From NCBI RefSeq assembly GCF_921294215.1, contig NZ_CAKLDM010000002.1:1426001-1490000 (forward strand): a stretch of 64,000 nucleotides of DNA, read 5' to 3'. The notes beneath the pieces were generated by a model. It made no database searches, was not told the origin of the DNA, and saw nothing but the letters and a program-made list of their open reading frames with translations. The stretch is from Vibrio marisflavi CECT 7928. GTDB taxonomy: Bacteria > Pseudomonadota > Gammaproteobacteria > Enterobacterales > Vibrionaceae. Shown here piece after piece: positions 55,767 through 64,000 of this stretch; position 1 is the stretch's first letter; every line of letters begins with the position of its first letter. Both the position numbers and the translations under genes were made by a program.

Positions 55767-57091
55767 TTTTTAAACCCTCCAGTTGCTAACAACTCTTTCG
55801 ACCATTTCTCACTTGCTTTAGGGTATTTATTGTCATCAGTGAACCCAAAGAAGCGGTCTAAAGTCGTAGTTCTTCTCATCATTGGTAGTTGAACTTGAGA
55901 TGGATGAACTGGTTTAACCAAATTCACAGTAGCAACGATGACCAACTCTGTTTTCTTACGGTTAGTTGCAGAGTTTCTAAACAAAGCACCTAAGATTGGG
56001 ATATCTCCGATAAACGGTAGCTTAGTTAAACTTTCGATATCTTCTGTACTCAACAGTCCGCCTAGAACAAAGCTCTGCCCATCACCTAATTGAACAGTTG
56101 TACGTGCGCGACGAGTTTTTAATGATGGTAAGTTGTAGTTATCATTGCTGTAGACTTGGTCGATAGAACTCACTGAAGGAATCATTGACAAAGTAATCTT
56201 ATCGTCTCTTTCGACTTTAGCCATTAATTCCAATTGGATACCGTAGTCTTTGTAGATAACGTTTGTGCCATCATCGACCGTTGTAACGACCGGTATTTCA
56301 CCACCTACCAAGAAACTAGCGCTTTCACCTGAGATAACCGATAAGTTAGGCTCTGCAAGAATTTGACCGATTGAATCATCATCTACCGCGTTAATGACAG
56401 TTAAAATGTTTGAAGCTCTAAAGTCATTGATTGGGTTAACAAACACACCGGCAGTGTCAGTACCGTACTCAACACCAATTTCCTTTAGAAAAGTTTGTGT
56501 CACTTCTGCAATAGATAATTTAACGTTAACTTGCTTTGTTACAGCAACTTGGATGTTATTTACAATGTGTTTATAGAACCTACGCTCCATATACTTCATT
56601 TCGATATCTTTGTCGCCAACATCAACTTCAAAAACACCTTTCTCGTATTTTTTCGCAAGTAACTGACCAACAATGTCATTGATTTCGTCTTTTTGTTGCT
56701 CATTGGAGACGGTACCGCTTAGCACGACTTGCTCACCGACATTAAACACGTCTACGTTTGTGTCAGGAAAATTCACCGCAATATATTGCTGAATCCTGCT
56801 TAAGCTTTTGTTTACAACAACTTTTCGGCTTGCCAGTGTTTTGCCATCTTTGTCAAATACGATAACTGAGCTATGCCCCGCCTCTCTCGCATAAACAACC
56901 ACTTTGTTCTTGCTGATAACTTGATAGTCAGCAACTTTAGGGTTTGATACAAATACTGTTGAAATATCACTCTCAGTCGATAAGGTCCTTGCAGCACCTT
57001 CCGACATATTCATTACACCTGCTGCCATCGTCGATAATGAAAACATCGACAATATCAGGGTTAAATAAACTTTATATAGGTTACGATTCAT
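55763..57091 (-). CDS. rcpA: Tad secretin RcpA/CpaC
   Basis: The 442-residue outer-membrane secretin has a signal peptide (MNRNLYKVYLTLILSMFSLSTMAAG) and an N-terminal pilus-assembly domain (LSTESDISTVFVSNPKVADYQVI). A BON-like segment (VVLSGTVSNEQQKDEIND) precedes the secretin core with ILAEPNLSVISGESASFLVGGEIP and TVQLGDGQSFVLGGLLSTE. The multimer would be the channel through which the Flp pilus leaves the cell. Confidence 0.93.
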   Translation of the reverse strand: MNRNLYKVYLTLILSMFSLSTMAAGVMNMSEGAARTLSTESDISTVFVSNPKVADYQVISKNKVVVYAREAGHSSVIVFDKDGKTLASRKVVVNKSLSRIQQYIAVNFPDTNVDVFNVGEQVVLSGTVSNEQQKDEINDIVGQLLAKKYEKGVFEVDVGDKDIEMKYMERRFYKHIVNNIQVAVTKQVNVKLSIAEVTQTFLKEIGVEYGTDTAGVFVNPINDFRASNILTVINAVDDDSIGQILAEPNLSVISGESASFLVGGEIPVVTTVDDGTNVIYKDYGIQLELMAKVERDDKITLSMIPSVSSIDQVYSNDNYNLPSLKTRRARTTVQLGDGQSFVLGGLLSTEDIESLTKLPFIGDIPILGALFRNSATNRKKTELVIVATVNLVKPVHPSQVQLPMMRRTTTLDRFFGFTDDNKYPKASEKWSKELLATGGFKK

Positions 57092-57101
57092 TTCAGAGCT
57101 C

Positions 57102-57905
57102 CTACCTAATTAGCGTTTCAGTTGCACGATATTCCGTTACTGATTTAAATCCTTGTAGAATATCGCCAGAGTCCGCTTGAAGATCTGACGTATCATATTT
57201 TCCTATCGATTTATGGACTTCTATGTCCGCTATATTTTCTGCTACTGTCAACGTAACAGCTTCTTTTCTTGTCAGCTCTAAAATAAGAGTTACTTTTTCT
57301 TTGCTGGATTTCTCGAAAATTGGCTTAGTCTGAGAGTCAGCTTTAGGAGATCTTATTTGTAGAACTTTTACGCCTGTAATGACTGGTTTTATATAGATAG
57401 GCCTTTTCACCGATCGGTTACGCAAGTCACTTGGCATGCTCTTATTTGCACCAACCATGGCAAGCACATCGATTAAAGTACCGTGATTTATTACGCCACC
57501 TAACACCGAATCTTGATCCACTTTGATTGGATATGGAATACGGTTTTCGCTGATTACATACTCTACGTAACCACTTTGATTCGGCTGGATAAGATCATGT
57601 TTTGAAAGGTAACTTCCCTTGATTAGCTTATTTCTAAACACCGCACCTTGCTGCCAATCTAGGTTAACATCTTTAGTGAAGCCCAATTGATTTGCTTCAG
57701 CTTCAGATAGCCTTTCTACAGCTAGCATACGATGATTAATAATTTTACCGGGCTCTACATCTTCTTTTAATCGCCAAACCAAAATCTTCGGCTTAGCCAC
57801 TTTTTGAACAGTGTTACCTGATGGCTTAGATAAGCTGACAGACAGGCCATATAATCCGATCAGAATAAATATGACTGCAAGCAGTATAATGACTTTCGTT
57901 TTCAC
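57102..57905 (-). CDS. rcpC: Flp pilus assembly protein RcpC/CpaB
   Basis: The 267-residue protein has a single N-terminal membrane segment (about 5-25). A SAF-like domain (VEPGKIINHRMLAVERL, GAVFRNKLIKGSYLSKHDL) is followed by a CpaB-type region (VDQDSVLGGVINHGTLIDVLAMV). It lies 10 bases after tadV and is a standard component associated with the secretin. Confidence 0.9.
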   Translation of the reverse strand: MKTKVIILLAVIFILIGLYGLSVSLSKPSGNTVQKVAKPKILVWRLKEDVEPGKIINHRMLAVERLSEAEANQLGFTKDVNLDWQQGAVFRNKLIKGSYLSKHDLIQPNQSGYVEYVISENRIPYPIKVDQDSVLGGVINHGTLIDVLAMVGANKSMPSDLRNRSVKRPIYIKPVITGVKVLQIRSPKADSQTKPIFEKSSKEKVTLILELTRKEAVTLTVAENIADIEVHKSIGKYDTSDLQADSGDILQGFKSVTEYRATETLIR

Positions 57906-57914
57906 AAGCAGTTC

Positions 57915-58355
57915 CTATATTGACGCAGCAATACCGAATAAACAGCCTATACAAATTGGTACTCCGTAAGGAACACCAGTATTTGTTTTAATACTTTTTC
58001 CTCTTGACTTAATCCATATCACTTGACCAATGGCCAATATCCCGCCCAAAAGTAAAATTATGACAATAGTTAATAATAAATACTTTGGTACAATTGCTAA
58101 TGAAAAAGCACTAATTAATTTAACATCACCTGCTGCAATAATTTTTATAAGGAATAAAAATACCCCTACTAAAAAAATTACCAGTGAGTATTTAATAGAC
58201 TCGTAATTACCTTGTTCAACCAATATCAATGTAGTTACAAATAACACTGCAATACATGATTTATTAGTAATAGTTCTTTGGGTTATATCTCGATAGCAAA
58301 TCCAAAGGGAAATGATGGCAAGTAATAACCACCATTTCACTACGAAAATACTCAT
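57915..58355 (-). CDS. tadV: TadV/CpaA prepilin peptidase
   Basis: The 146-residue type IV (A24) aspartic peptidase has several membrane segments. The two active Asp are in WICYRDITQRTI and IIAAGDVKLISAF (the GxGD motif appears here as AGDVKL). It cleaves Flp, TadE and TadF after the conserved Gly. It starts 3 bases after flp. Confidence 0.92.
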   Translation of the reverse strand: MSIFVVKWWLLLAIISLWICYRDITQRTITNKSCIAVLFVTTLILVEQGNYESIKYSLVIFLVGVFLFLIKIIAAGDVKLISAFSLAIVPKYLLLTIVIILLLGGILAIGQVIWIKSRGKSIKTNTGVPYGVPICIGCLFGIAASI

Positions 58356-58358
58356 CTA

Positions 58359-58598
58359 TTAATTAGTTATTACGCCGCCATCTGCAGCAGTAATATTTGA
58401 GGTGATGGTACCCATTGCTCCTTGAAGAGCAGTGCCTAGGTCACCATTAAATACCGCTAGTACGATTGCTGAAACTGCGACGCCGATAATGGCATATTCA
58501 ATTGCCGTAACGCCGCGTTGATCTTTGATAAACTCATCCGATGTGTTTTTATATCCGTCCATAGTGTTCTTTAACTTAAGCACTATATTAGATAACAT
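58359..58598 (-). CDS. flp: Flp major pilin
   Basis: The 79-residue pilin has a leader of about 29 residues ending QRG, then VTAIEYAIIGVAVSAIVLAVF, the Flp cleavage and assembly motif with Glu at +5. The C-terminal tail is short and Gly/Thr/Asn-rich. It is the first gene of the locus. A CRP-like site lies about 94 bases upstream within a 750-base AT-rich promoter region. Confidence 0.93.
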   Translation of the reverse strand: MLSNIVLKLKNTMDGYKNTSDEFIKDQRGVTAIEYAIIGVAVSAIVLAVFNGDLGTALQGAMGTITSNITAADGGVITN

Positions 58599-59293
58599 TT
58601 TTAAACCTCTACTATGTGTGATTCGTTAAAACTTTGTGACAAGTGTGAAACGTTTCGAGGTAAATATTAACAACGAATTTACAATAGATCATGTGATCAC
58701 AATCACGCAATCTAACATTTCATTATTTCATGTTGCAAAATTATTTAACATTAATTCCAAAGTTTAGACAATTGTGCCTAGATATCATCTTGTTTTAAAA
58801 GACGTTTTCAATATTGGCATGAAGAGTTTTTACTCAATAATAATTTGAACAATTAAACTAAATATTTTTATCAATTAACAAAAATAAAACATAAATGTCA
58901 CACAGAAAGGCTGCTGTTGCATATCTTTTAATGAGCCCTATTTCATTACTTTTTGTTGATAGTGTTTTTATTTTTTACATACTTATATGCATTAGACTTT
59001 ATAAAACCAGACAGTTTATTTAGCTGATAAATTTCCTTTTAGTTACATTTCCTTTTTAAAGTGCATGTAAAATTCAACCAAAGATTAACCAAGGGTAATT
59101 AATACGAGAGAATGGTGAAAAGGTGTGGAATATAAACTTAATCACTAGTAAGTGGATATAGGTATATCTATAAGCGCTATCGTCGCTCAGTGACTGCTGT
59201 ATTAAACTCAATGCAAACACACTCCATCGGTATAGCCACTAGTGCTAGTTACTTACACGGAACCACAGCACGGCCAACAGGGGTTTCTCCATA
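58599..59293. other. AT-rich intergenic region upstream of flp
   Basis: About 700 bases with no supported gene. Apart from the CRP-like site near 58692, the region is strongly AT-rich with many A/T runs (58720-59060). This suits a curved, H-NS-bound promoter. No other pattern was found. Confidence 0.45.
58692..58707. promoter_or_regulatory. CRP-like site upstream of flp
   Basis: TGTGA-TCACAA-TCACG matches the TGTGA-N6-TCACA consensus at 9 of 10 positions. It lies 94 bases upstream of the flp start codon. Confidence 0.55.
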
Positions 59294-59325
59294 CAAAAAA
59301 ATGCCCGGCTTATATAGCCGGGCAT
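59294..59325 (-). terminator. Intrinsic terminator of the lysP-like gene
   Basis: ATGCCCGGCT (59301-59310) and AGCCGGGCAT (59316-59325) pair perfectly around 5 bases. On the minus strand the stem runs into TTTTTTTG. Confidence 0.9.
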
Positions 59326-59349
59326 CTCCTTAACTTTTTAAAAAGCTAA

Positions 59350-60735
59350 CTACTGATTTTCAAGTTGGGCCTTAAGCTGAGGTTTCGGACTAAATAACTT
59401 GTGCGCTAGCATGATTGCAACGAACACAATAAGTGCACCGTAGTTTGTTAACACGTTAAATGCTGTTAGTTTCATTTCGAAAGCTTGACCTGCAATGATC
59501 AGAGCAATAAATATCATCGAAATGACAGGAGCATACGGGAACATCTTCGCTGTGTATTTCAGCTGAGACGTATCACCTTTTAGTACTTTCTTACGGAAGC
59601 AGTAATGGCTTAGGGCAATACCAAACCAAGCAATAAATCCACATAGCGCTGAAATATTTAGCAGAATGGTAAATAGCTCACCATTACCAGTAAACGAAGA
59701 CAAGAAAACTGCAGAGCCCACAACTGCTGTTGCCATTAGTGCATAGATTGGCAATCCAAACGAAGTTGTTTTACTGAAGATCTTTGGTGCTTGACCAGTT
59801 TCACCCATATACCAAAGCGTACGAGTCGATGAATACATACTTGCGTTCGCAGCTGAAATTACCGCGATCAGAACAATAAAGTTCAGCATGTTAGTCGCTA
59901 TACCCATATCGAAATAGTGCTTAAACACTAACGTAAATGGGCTAGATTCAACACTATTACCATGAGCCAAACTTGGATCGTTGAAAGGAACCAATAGGCT
60001 AATTAGCAAAGTTGATAGGATATAAAATAGCAGCAAACGCCAGAAAACACTTTTCACTGCTTTTGGAATGTTTTTCTCTGGATCTTTTGTTTCGCCAGCA
60101 CTAATACCAATGAGCTCACACCCTTGGAACGAAAAGCCCGCGACAAGGAAAACACTAATAAACCCAGCAAAACCATGATGGAACGGTCCATCAGATATCG
60201 TGAAGTTGCTCGCACCAAAATGTGGTTGCGTAAATACTAGGCATGTTCCAAGTACGATAAAGATAATAATTACCGCAACTTTCAAGAAAGACATGATGTA
60301 TTCCGTTTCACCGAACACTTTGACCGAAAATAGGTTCACAGCAAGAATCAATATAAAGAAAAGACCTGATACTAAAAGTGGGGATGCTTCTGGGAACCAA
60401 AATTTGACGATAATCGTAGCAGCAGATATTTCTGCAGCAATAGTAATCGCCCAGTTAAACCAATAGTTGTAACCCATCGCAAAGCCAAACGACGAATTTA
60501 CATATTCGGTAGAGTATTCACAAAAAGAGCCAGTTGTCGGTTTATGAGTCGCCATTTCACCCAAGCTGGTGATTAAGAAATAAACCATAATCGCGATAAG
60601 ACTGTAAGCCGCAATTGCGCCTCCAGGCCCAGCGACTGAGATTGCGTAACCGCTCGCTAGGAATATTCCTGTCCCTATCGAGCCGCCAAGGGCAATCATG
60701 TTTAGATGCCTTGCTTTTAAGTTTCTAAGTAACAT
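59350..60735 (-). CDS. Amino acid permease, LysP-like (AAT/APC family)
   Basis: The inner-membrane permease has about 12 hydrophobic segments. I start at ATG 60735 (CGGAA upstream; protein begins MLLRNLKARHLNMIALGGSIG), giving 461 residues. An ATG at 60798 and a TTG at 60882 would add a non-conserved tail of 21-49 residues. Close blocks to lysine permease LysP are GTGIFLASGYAIS, YWFNWAITIA, FSFQGCELIGISAGETKDPEKNIPKAV, ANASMYSSTRTLWY and CGFIAWFGIALSHY. The substrate is probably lysine or another amino acid. It has its own terminator. Confidence 0.88.
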   Translation of the reverse strand: MLLRNLKARHLNMIALGGSIGTGIFLASGYAISVAGPGGAIAAYSLIAIMVYFLITSLGEMATHKPTTGSFCEYSTEYVNSSFGFAMGYNYWFNWAITIAAEISAATIIVKFWFPEASPLLVSGLFFILILAVNLFSVKVFGETEYIMSFLKVAVIIIFIVLGTCLVFTQPHFGASNFTISDGPFHHGFAGFISVFLVAGFSFQGCELIGISAGETKDPEKNIPKAVKSVFWRLLLFYILSTLLISLLVPFNDPSLAHGNSVESSPFTLVFKHYFDMGIATNMLNFIVLIAVISAANASMYSSTRTLWYMGETGQAPKIFSKTTSFGLPIYALMATAVVGSAVFLSSFTGNGELFTILLNISALCGFIAWFGIALSHYCFRKKVLKGDTSQLKYTAKMFPYAPVISMIFIALIIAGQAFEMKLTAFNVLTNYGALIVFVAIMLAHKLFSPKPQLKAQLENQ

Positions 60736-61245
60736 GCTGTGTTCCGTAGTTTGTTCAAATACTCTGGCTATAAGAGAAGAGTCAGCCAGTACCACCATTT
60801 GCTCGGGTAACGTAAATTTAGTTATTTTTTTAGGTTGCTTTAGATGAGTAGTGACAATTGCTGATCTAAAGCTATCAGACAAACGGCATCTTTTATCATT
60901 TCACGAGACTTTAATCCAGAAAATGACAATAAAAAATTGACAATTTTTCTCTATTGCACCACAAATCCAGCAGTAAACGCTAACTCTATAAAATCAAACA
61001 ATAATATTTATTTAGAAAAAGCAACTAGATAACCTACGTGACGCCCTTTTTTATGCATGTGCATGCATTTAAAAAAATGGGTAACTCCCCCTCCCCAACT
61101 AGTTGAATATACGTAAACATATTTGTACAAAATGAATGTTGCATTTATGTACGGAATTAATTGATCATTTGCATAGAATGTCTTGTAACATCATCAAATT
61201 TTTGTAAAATGGCCAACGATGAAATCAATCCTCTCTTCATCTCAT
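60736..61245. other. Divergent intergenic region between lysP-like and MFS genes
   Basis: About 500 AT-rich bases without a supported gene. A self-complementary stretch with repeated TGCATG flanked by A/T runs lies near 61050-61078 and may be an operator or weak terminator. The rest of the region before the MFS gene is the leader described separately. Confidence 0.4.
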
Positions 61246-61321
61246 GGCTCAACAAGAGCCGCACATAGCTTTACATGTCAGGTAAAACTATGGGAATGCT
61301 GCCGTGTCTTTAAGCATTTTT
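61246..61321 (+). promoter_or_regulatory. Possible structured 5' leader of the MFS gene
   Basis: Three successive hairpins can be drawn. GGCTC/GAGCC is at 61246-61260. CATAG-C-TTTAC/GTAAA-A-CTATG is at 61264-61292. AATGCT/AGCATT is at 61295-61318, followed by TTTT. The last looks like a weak terminator, so the unit, about 200 bases before the start codon, could be an attenuator or riboswitch. No known class was recognised. Confidence 0.35.
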
Positions 61322-61520
61322 GGAGCTGGACTCAGTAATCTGACCTCAACACCAACTCGTTTCCGTTTAGCACTTTAGTCATTCATGGTGACTCTTTACT
61401 CTAAACTTATTGCAGTTGGATTTCATTGCTATCTAAATTTGTTCATGTGAACAAAGCTTCCCTCAGTATTTGCCGATTTGAAAATCGTTGATTAGGGAAC
61501 TTGTTTTATGAGGGTTTCAA

Positions 61521-62735
61521 ATGTCGCAACCTCAATACAGTGAGCGTACTATCCGCTTCTTAATATTATTAATTTTTCTAGCCGCTGCGATGGAAACAGA
61601 TATTTACTTGCCTGCTTTTCCTGACATGATGCATGCGTACGCTACAAATGAGCTAATGATTCAGAGAGTGCTAAGTTTTAACTTTTTGGGTGTCTGCTTA
61701 GCTTCGCTGATCTACGGCCCTGCATCAGATTCATTTGGTCGCAAAAAAGTGCTCAACATTGGCTACTTTCTATTTGTAGTAGCCAGTTTCGGCTGCGTTT
61801 TTGCTAACACAATTGAGACGCTAATCTTTTGGCGCTTTATTCAAGGCTTTGGTAGTGCTGCTTGCATGATTATCGGTGCTGCTGTGGTATTCGATATGTA
61901 TAAAGCCGAGAAAGCCGCCAAACTTGTGGGTGATTTGAACAGTTTAGTGGTGAGCATCATTGCGTTTGCTCCAATGATAGGTGGCTGGATCAACTATCAA
62001 TTGGGTTACCACTACAACTTTCTCTTTATTGCCGCTTTGAGCTTAGTGACTGGCGCAATTTGTTTCTCTAAGCTACCAGAGTCATTGGCAATGGAAAAAC
62101 GAAAGCCATTTCGAGTCAAAGCAATTGGTGGAAATTATCTGACTGTGCTTAAAAGCAGTGAGTTTTGGGCCAACACTATTGTAACGACAATGATTTTTGC
62201 TGGATATATGGTGTTTGTATCGAATATGTCTTTGATATTTGTAGATAAGCTTGGTGTACACAAAGCTCATTTTCCATTTTATCAATTCAGCTTGCTCATT
62301 GCGTTTGTCATCGCAAGCGTAAACAGCGGTCGACTCATTGATTGGTTTGGTCTCAACAAGATGAGAAATCTTGGCTACATTGTATTGATCGCTTCTGCGC
62401 TATTTATGTGGGCGATGCCTGTAAGTTGGCAACAAGATCCATTGATTGTTACAGCTGTTATGGTGGTTTACTCCTTTGGCGCAGGTATTTGTATCGGTAT
62501 TTTCTTTACTCGCTCAATGGAAGCTGTTCCTAACCAAACAGGGGTAAGCGCTTCATTAGTGACATCAATTAGGCTTGCTTTGGTTGCTATCATAATTGAT
62601 ATAAGTAGCGACATGTATGACGGAACGATGACGACTGTGGTTCAGATTGTCGCGTACTGCACTATTGCAAGTATTATTGCTTATGGAGCTAACGAACTCA
62701 TTCAAGCCAAAAAGCATTCTGAAGTGTTGAATTAA
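61521..62735 (+). CDS. MFS transporter, Bcr/CflA drug-efflux type
   Basis: The 404-residue 12-span proton-coupled exporter opens RFLILLIFLAAAMETDIYLPAFPDM, the Bcr/CflA signature. The loop 2-3 motif is LIYGPASDSFGRKKVL, and FGCVFANTIETLIFWRFIQGFGSA is the usual motif B region with the conserved Arg. This family exports bicyclomycin, chloramphenicol, sulfonamides or purine-like metabolites, so the substrate is uncertain. It is monocistronic. Confidence 0.9.
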   Translation: MSQPQYSERTIRFLILLIFLAAAMETDIYLPAFPDMMHAYATNELMIQRVLSFNFLGVCLASLIYGPASDSFGRKKVLNIGYFLFVVASFGCVFANTIETLIFWRFIQGFGSAACMIIGAAVVFDMYKAEKAAKLVGDLNSLVVSIIAFAPMIGGWINYQLGYHYNFLFIAALSLVTGAICFSKLPESLAMEKRKPFRVKAIGGNYLTVLKSSEFWANTIVTTMIFAGYMVFVSNMSLIFVDKLGVHKAHFPFYQFSLLIAFVIASVNSGRLIDWFGLNKMRNLGYIVLIASALFMWAMPVSWQQDPLIVTAVMVVYSFGAGICIGIFFTRSMEAVPNQTGVSASLVTSIRLALVAIIIDISSDMYDGTMTTVVQIVAYCTIASIIAYGANELIQAKKHSEVLN

Positions 62736-62749
62736 CGATGCAACCTCTT

Positions 62750-62770
62750 CCCTAGAGCTGAGCTCTAGGG
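62750..62770. terminator. Palindromic terminator between MFS and tetR genes
   Basis: CCCTAGAGCT-G-AGCTCTAGGG, a nearly loop-free 10-base-pair palindrome, lies between two convergent stop codons. Confidence 0.5.
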
Positions 62771-62798
62771 GAGAAACTGAGTGTGAAGAAGAAAGTAT

Positions 62799-63377
62799 TT
62801 AATTCTTGATGTAATCCATTATTATTTTGCTCAGATTTCTTAACGTGCCTGGCTCTGGGTTTGTATGAGAAAACGTCCTTAACCCATAGATATTCATGAC
62901 AAAAAACTGTGCCAGTTCAGCTGGGACTTTTGACCCACTGATCTCACCAACTTGTTGAGCACGGTGAAATTTATCTTCAAAAGCACGCTGCCAGTCTTTG
63001 AGCATATTTCCGATAACTTTTTCAATTTCTTCATCTTGTTGCGATAGTTCGCTTAAAGCTTTTTGCAGTAAGCAGTCCTTAATGTTTTCGCTTTCACACT
63101 CTTCTACTACATGCTCTAAGTATGCTTCGACACCCTTTAGCACTGACCCAGCATCGTCAAACAAACTGTTAAACTCATCTCGGCGCTCATTTCGATATTG
63201 CTCAAGAGCTGCCAACAATAGCCCACGTTTGTTGTCAAACGCACAATAAATCGAGCCCGGATGCAGTCCCGTTGCTTTTTTTAAATCCTGCATACTAGTT
63301 TTGCTGTAGCCTTTTGCAATAAACGCTTCCATTGCAGATCGCAGCACTTGCTCGCGATCAAATTCCGCATTCCGCAT
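62799..63377 (-). CDS. TetR-family repressor, NemR-like
   Basis: The 192-residue protein has an N-terminal helix-turn-helix (about 5-52: VLRSAMEAFIAKGYSKTSMQ, LKKATGLHPGSIYCAFDNKRGLLLAAL) and a helical ligand domain. Cys94 and Cys102 (VEECESENIKDCLLQ) lie where NemR has its redox-sensing Cys. It is divergent from an Old Yellow Enzyme gene, with three copies of a 16-base operator between. This is the nemR-nemA arrangement, so response to quinones, aldehydes or hypochlorous acid is likely. Confidence 0.85.
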   Translation of the reverse strand: MRNAEFDREQVLRSAMEAFIAKGYSKTSMQDLKKATGLHPGSIYCAFDNKRGLLLAALEQYRNERRDEFNSLFDDAGSVLKGVEAYLEHVVEECESENIKDCLLQKALSELSQQDEEIEKVIGNMLKDWQRAFEDKFHRAQQVGEISGSKVPAELAQFFVMNIYGLRTFSHTNPEPGTLRNLSKIIMDYIKN

Positions 63378-63417
63378 AACATTTACTCCTAAGCGTTTTG
63401 CTAAAGTCTAATAGATT

Positions 63418-63433
63418 TTGAACATTCATTCAA
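63418..63433. promoter_or_regulatory. TetR operator copy 1
   Basis: TTGAACATTCATTCAA, an imperfect copy of the 16-base palindrome, lies about 40 bases upstream of the tetR start. Confidence 0.65.
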
Positions 63434-63442
63434 AAATAATAC

Positions 63443-63458
63443 TTGAATGATCATTCAA
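63443..63458. promoter_or_regulatory. TetR operator copy 2 (perfect palindrome)
   Basis: TTGAATGATCATTCAA is a perfect 16-base palindrome in the middle of the divergent region. Confidence 0.75.
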
Positions 63459-63472
63459 ATTGATTTACTTTC

Positions 63473-63488
63473 TTGAACAATCATTCAA
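63473..63488. promoter_or_regulatory. TetR operator copy 3
   Basis: TTGAACAATCATTCAA lies 21 bases before the Old Yellow Enzyme start and differs from copy 2 at two positions. Confidence 0.65.
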
Positions 63489-63509
63489 AATAACGATTTG
63501 GAAATTATC

Positions 63510-64000
63510 ATGGATAACCTGTTTCAACCCTTCGCTCTCAATGACACCATTAAGCTAAAAAACAGAATTGTCATGGCTCCCCTAACCCGCTGCATGGCTG
63601 ACGAAAACCTAGTTCCTACTCAGCAAATGGCTGACTACTATGCTCGTCGAGCAGAGACAGGACTGATAATTTCTGAAGCTGTAATTATTCGCCCTGATGG
63701 ACAAGGCTATCCAAATACACCGGGATTATTTACACCCGCTCAAATTGATGGCTGGCGCGTTGTTACTGACGCAGTCCACAAAAATGGTGGCAAAATTTTC
63801 GCTCAGTTATGGCACACAGGCCGAATTGCACACACTCACTTCTTTGGTGGTGAAACCGTTGCACCATCGGCGATAGCCCACGAAGGCACTGTGCCTCGTA
63901 TGCGCGAACTTTCTTATGCTGTTCCAAAGGCTCTGTCTAAGCCGGAAATTGACCAGCTTATTGTTGACTATACACAAGCGGCAGCCAATGCCATTGATGC
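63510..64000 (+). CDS. NADH:flavin oxidoreductase / alkene reductase, Old Yellow Enzyme family (cut by window end)
   Basis: The frame starts at ATG 63510 (GGAAA upstream) and is open to the window end, about 163 residues of an expected 350-370. The FMN TIM-barrel start has LFQPFALNDTIKLKNRIVMAPLTRCMA, DYYARRAETGLIISEAVII and GGKIFAQLWHTGRIAH. Thr in PLTR and the GQLWHxGR-like Gln/Arg bind FMN. The family reduces activated C=C bonds, quinones, N-ethylmaleimide and nitro compounds. Control by the adjacent NemR-like repressor is probable. Confidence 0.9.
   Translation, partial: MDNLFQPFALNDTIKLKNRIVMAPLTRCMADENLVPTQQMADYYARRAETGLIISEAVIIRPDGQGYPNTPGLFTPAQIDGWRVVTDAVHKNGGKIFAQLWHTGRIAHTHFFGGETVAPSAIAHEGTVPRMRELSYAVPKALSKPEIDQLIVDYTQAAANAID

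Noticed and set aside
61246..61321. Lysine, TPP, cobalamin, purine or c-di-GMP riboswitch in the leader near the lysP-like and MFS genes
   Set aside because: None of the conserved core sequences of these classes could be found, and the leader points to the MFS gene, not lysP.

Overview
The window looks like a chromosomal segment of a marine gammaproteobacterium, almost certainly Vibrio. The evidence is moderate base composition with AT-rich intergenic regions, Vibrio-typical families (DUF2850, VF530-type DNA-binding protein, thermostable hemolysin, a YghU-type glutathione transferase), chemoreceptors and GGDEF proteins, and a complete Tad pilus locus. No rRNA, tRNA, intact insertion sequence, integrase or CRISPR array was seen. 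All calls come from reading the sequence and remembered family knowledge; no database search was run.

Layout. 1-7.4 kb: sensory and miscellaneous genes (a chemoreceptor cut by the window edge, a small membrane protein, two orphan periplasmic solute-binding proteins, YghU, a diguanylate cyclase and a second chemoreceptor). 7.4-20.7 kb: branched-chain amino acid catabolism as two divergent operons. The leftward one is the valine/acyl-CoA pathway: thiolase, mmsA, acyl-CoA dehydrogenase, enoyl-CoA hydratase, 3-hydroxyisobutyryl-CoA hydrolase, mmsB and an SDR. The rightward one is the leucine/isovalerate pathway: liuR, liuA, liuB, liuC, liuE and a thioesterase. Two LiuR-like operators lie between them. 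The gene for the biotinylated alpha subunit of methylcrotonyl-CoA carboxylase (liuD) is absent from the place where it is usually found. 20.7-27.5 kb: single genes (ABM monooxygenase, LysR, an unknown helical protein, VF530, DJ-1/PfpI, VOC, DinB, an ABC-F ATPase, an unknown). 28.2-33.8 kb: an ABC importer with duplicated permease and an extended ATPase, DUF3859, DUF2850, and an ArsP/YraQ-type permease behind twin palindromic operators. 33.8-39.8 kb: a large beta-helix surface lipoprotein, a DUF3015/DUF4105 pair, and a small accessory patch with an unknown gene and a short ORF that looks like a truncated remnant.

40.3-46.9 kb: a compact eight-gene leftward cluster: thermostable-hemolysin/GNAT-like protein, acyl-AMP ligase, haem-oxygenase-like metallo-oxidase, SDR, 58-residue membrane protein, TPR protein, and a QseB/QseC-like two-component system. 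Just upstream is a perfect CTTAAG-N5-CTTAAG repeat, the recognition pattern of PmrA/QseB regulators. This suggests an autoregulated small-molecule or lipid-modifying pathway and is my best candidate for an undescribed system. 47.0-58.6 kb: a 14-gene Tad (Flp pilus) locus with a CRP-like site upstream of flp. 59.3-64 kb: a LysP-like amino acid permease, an MFS drug-type transporter with a possibly structured 5' leader, and a NemR-like TetR gene divergent from an Old Yellow Enzyme gene (cut by the window end), with three copies of one 16-bp operator between them.
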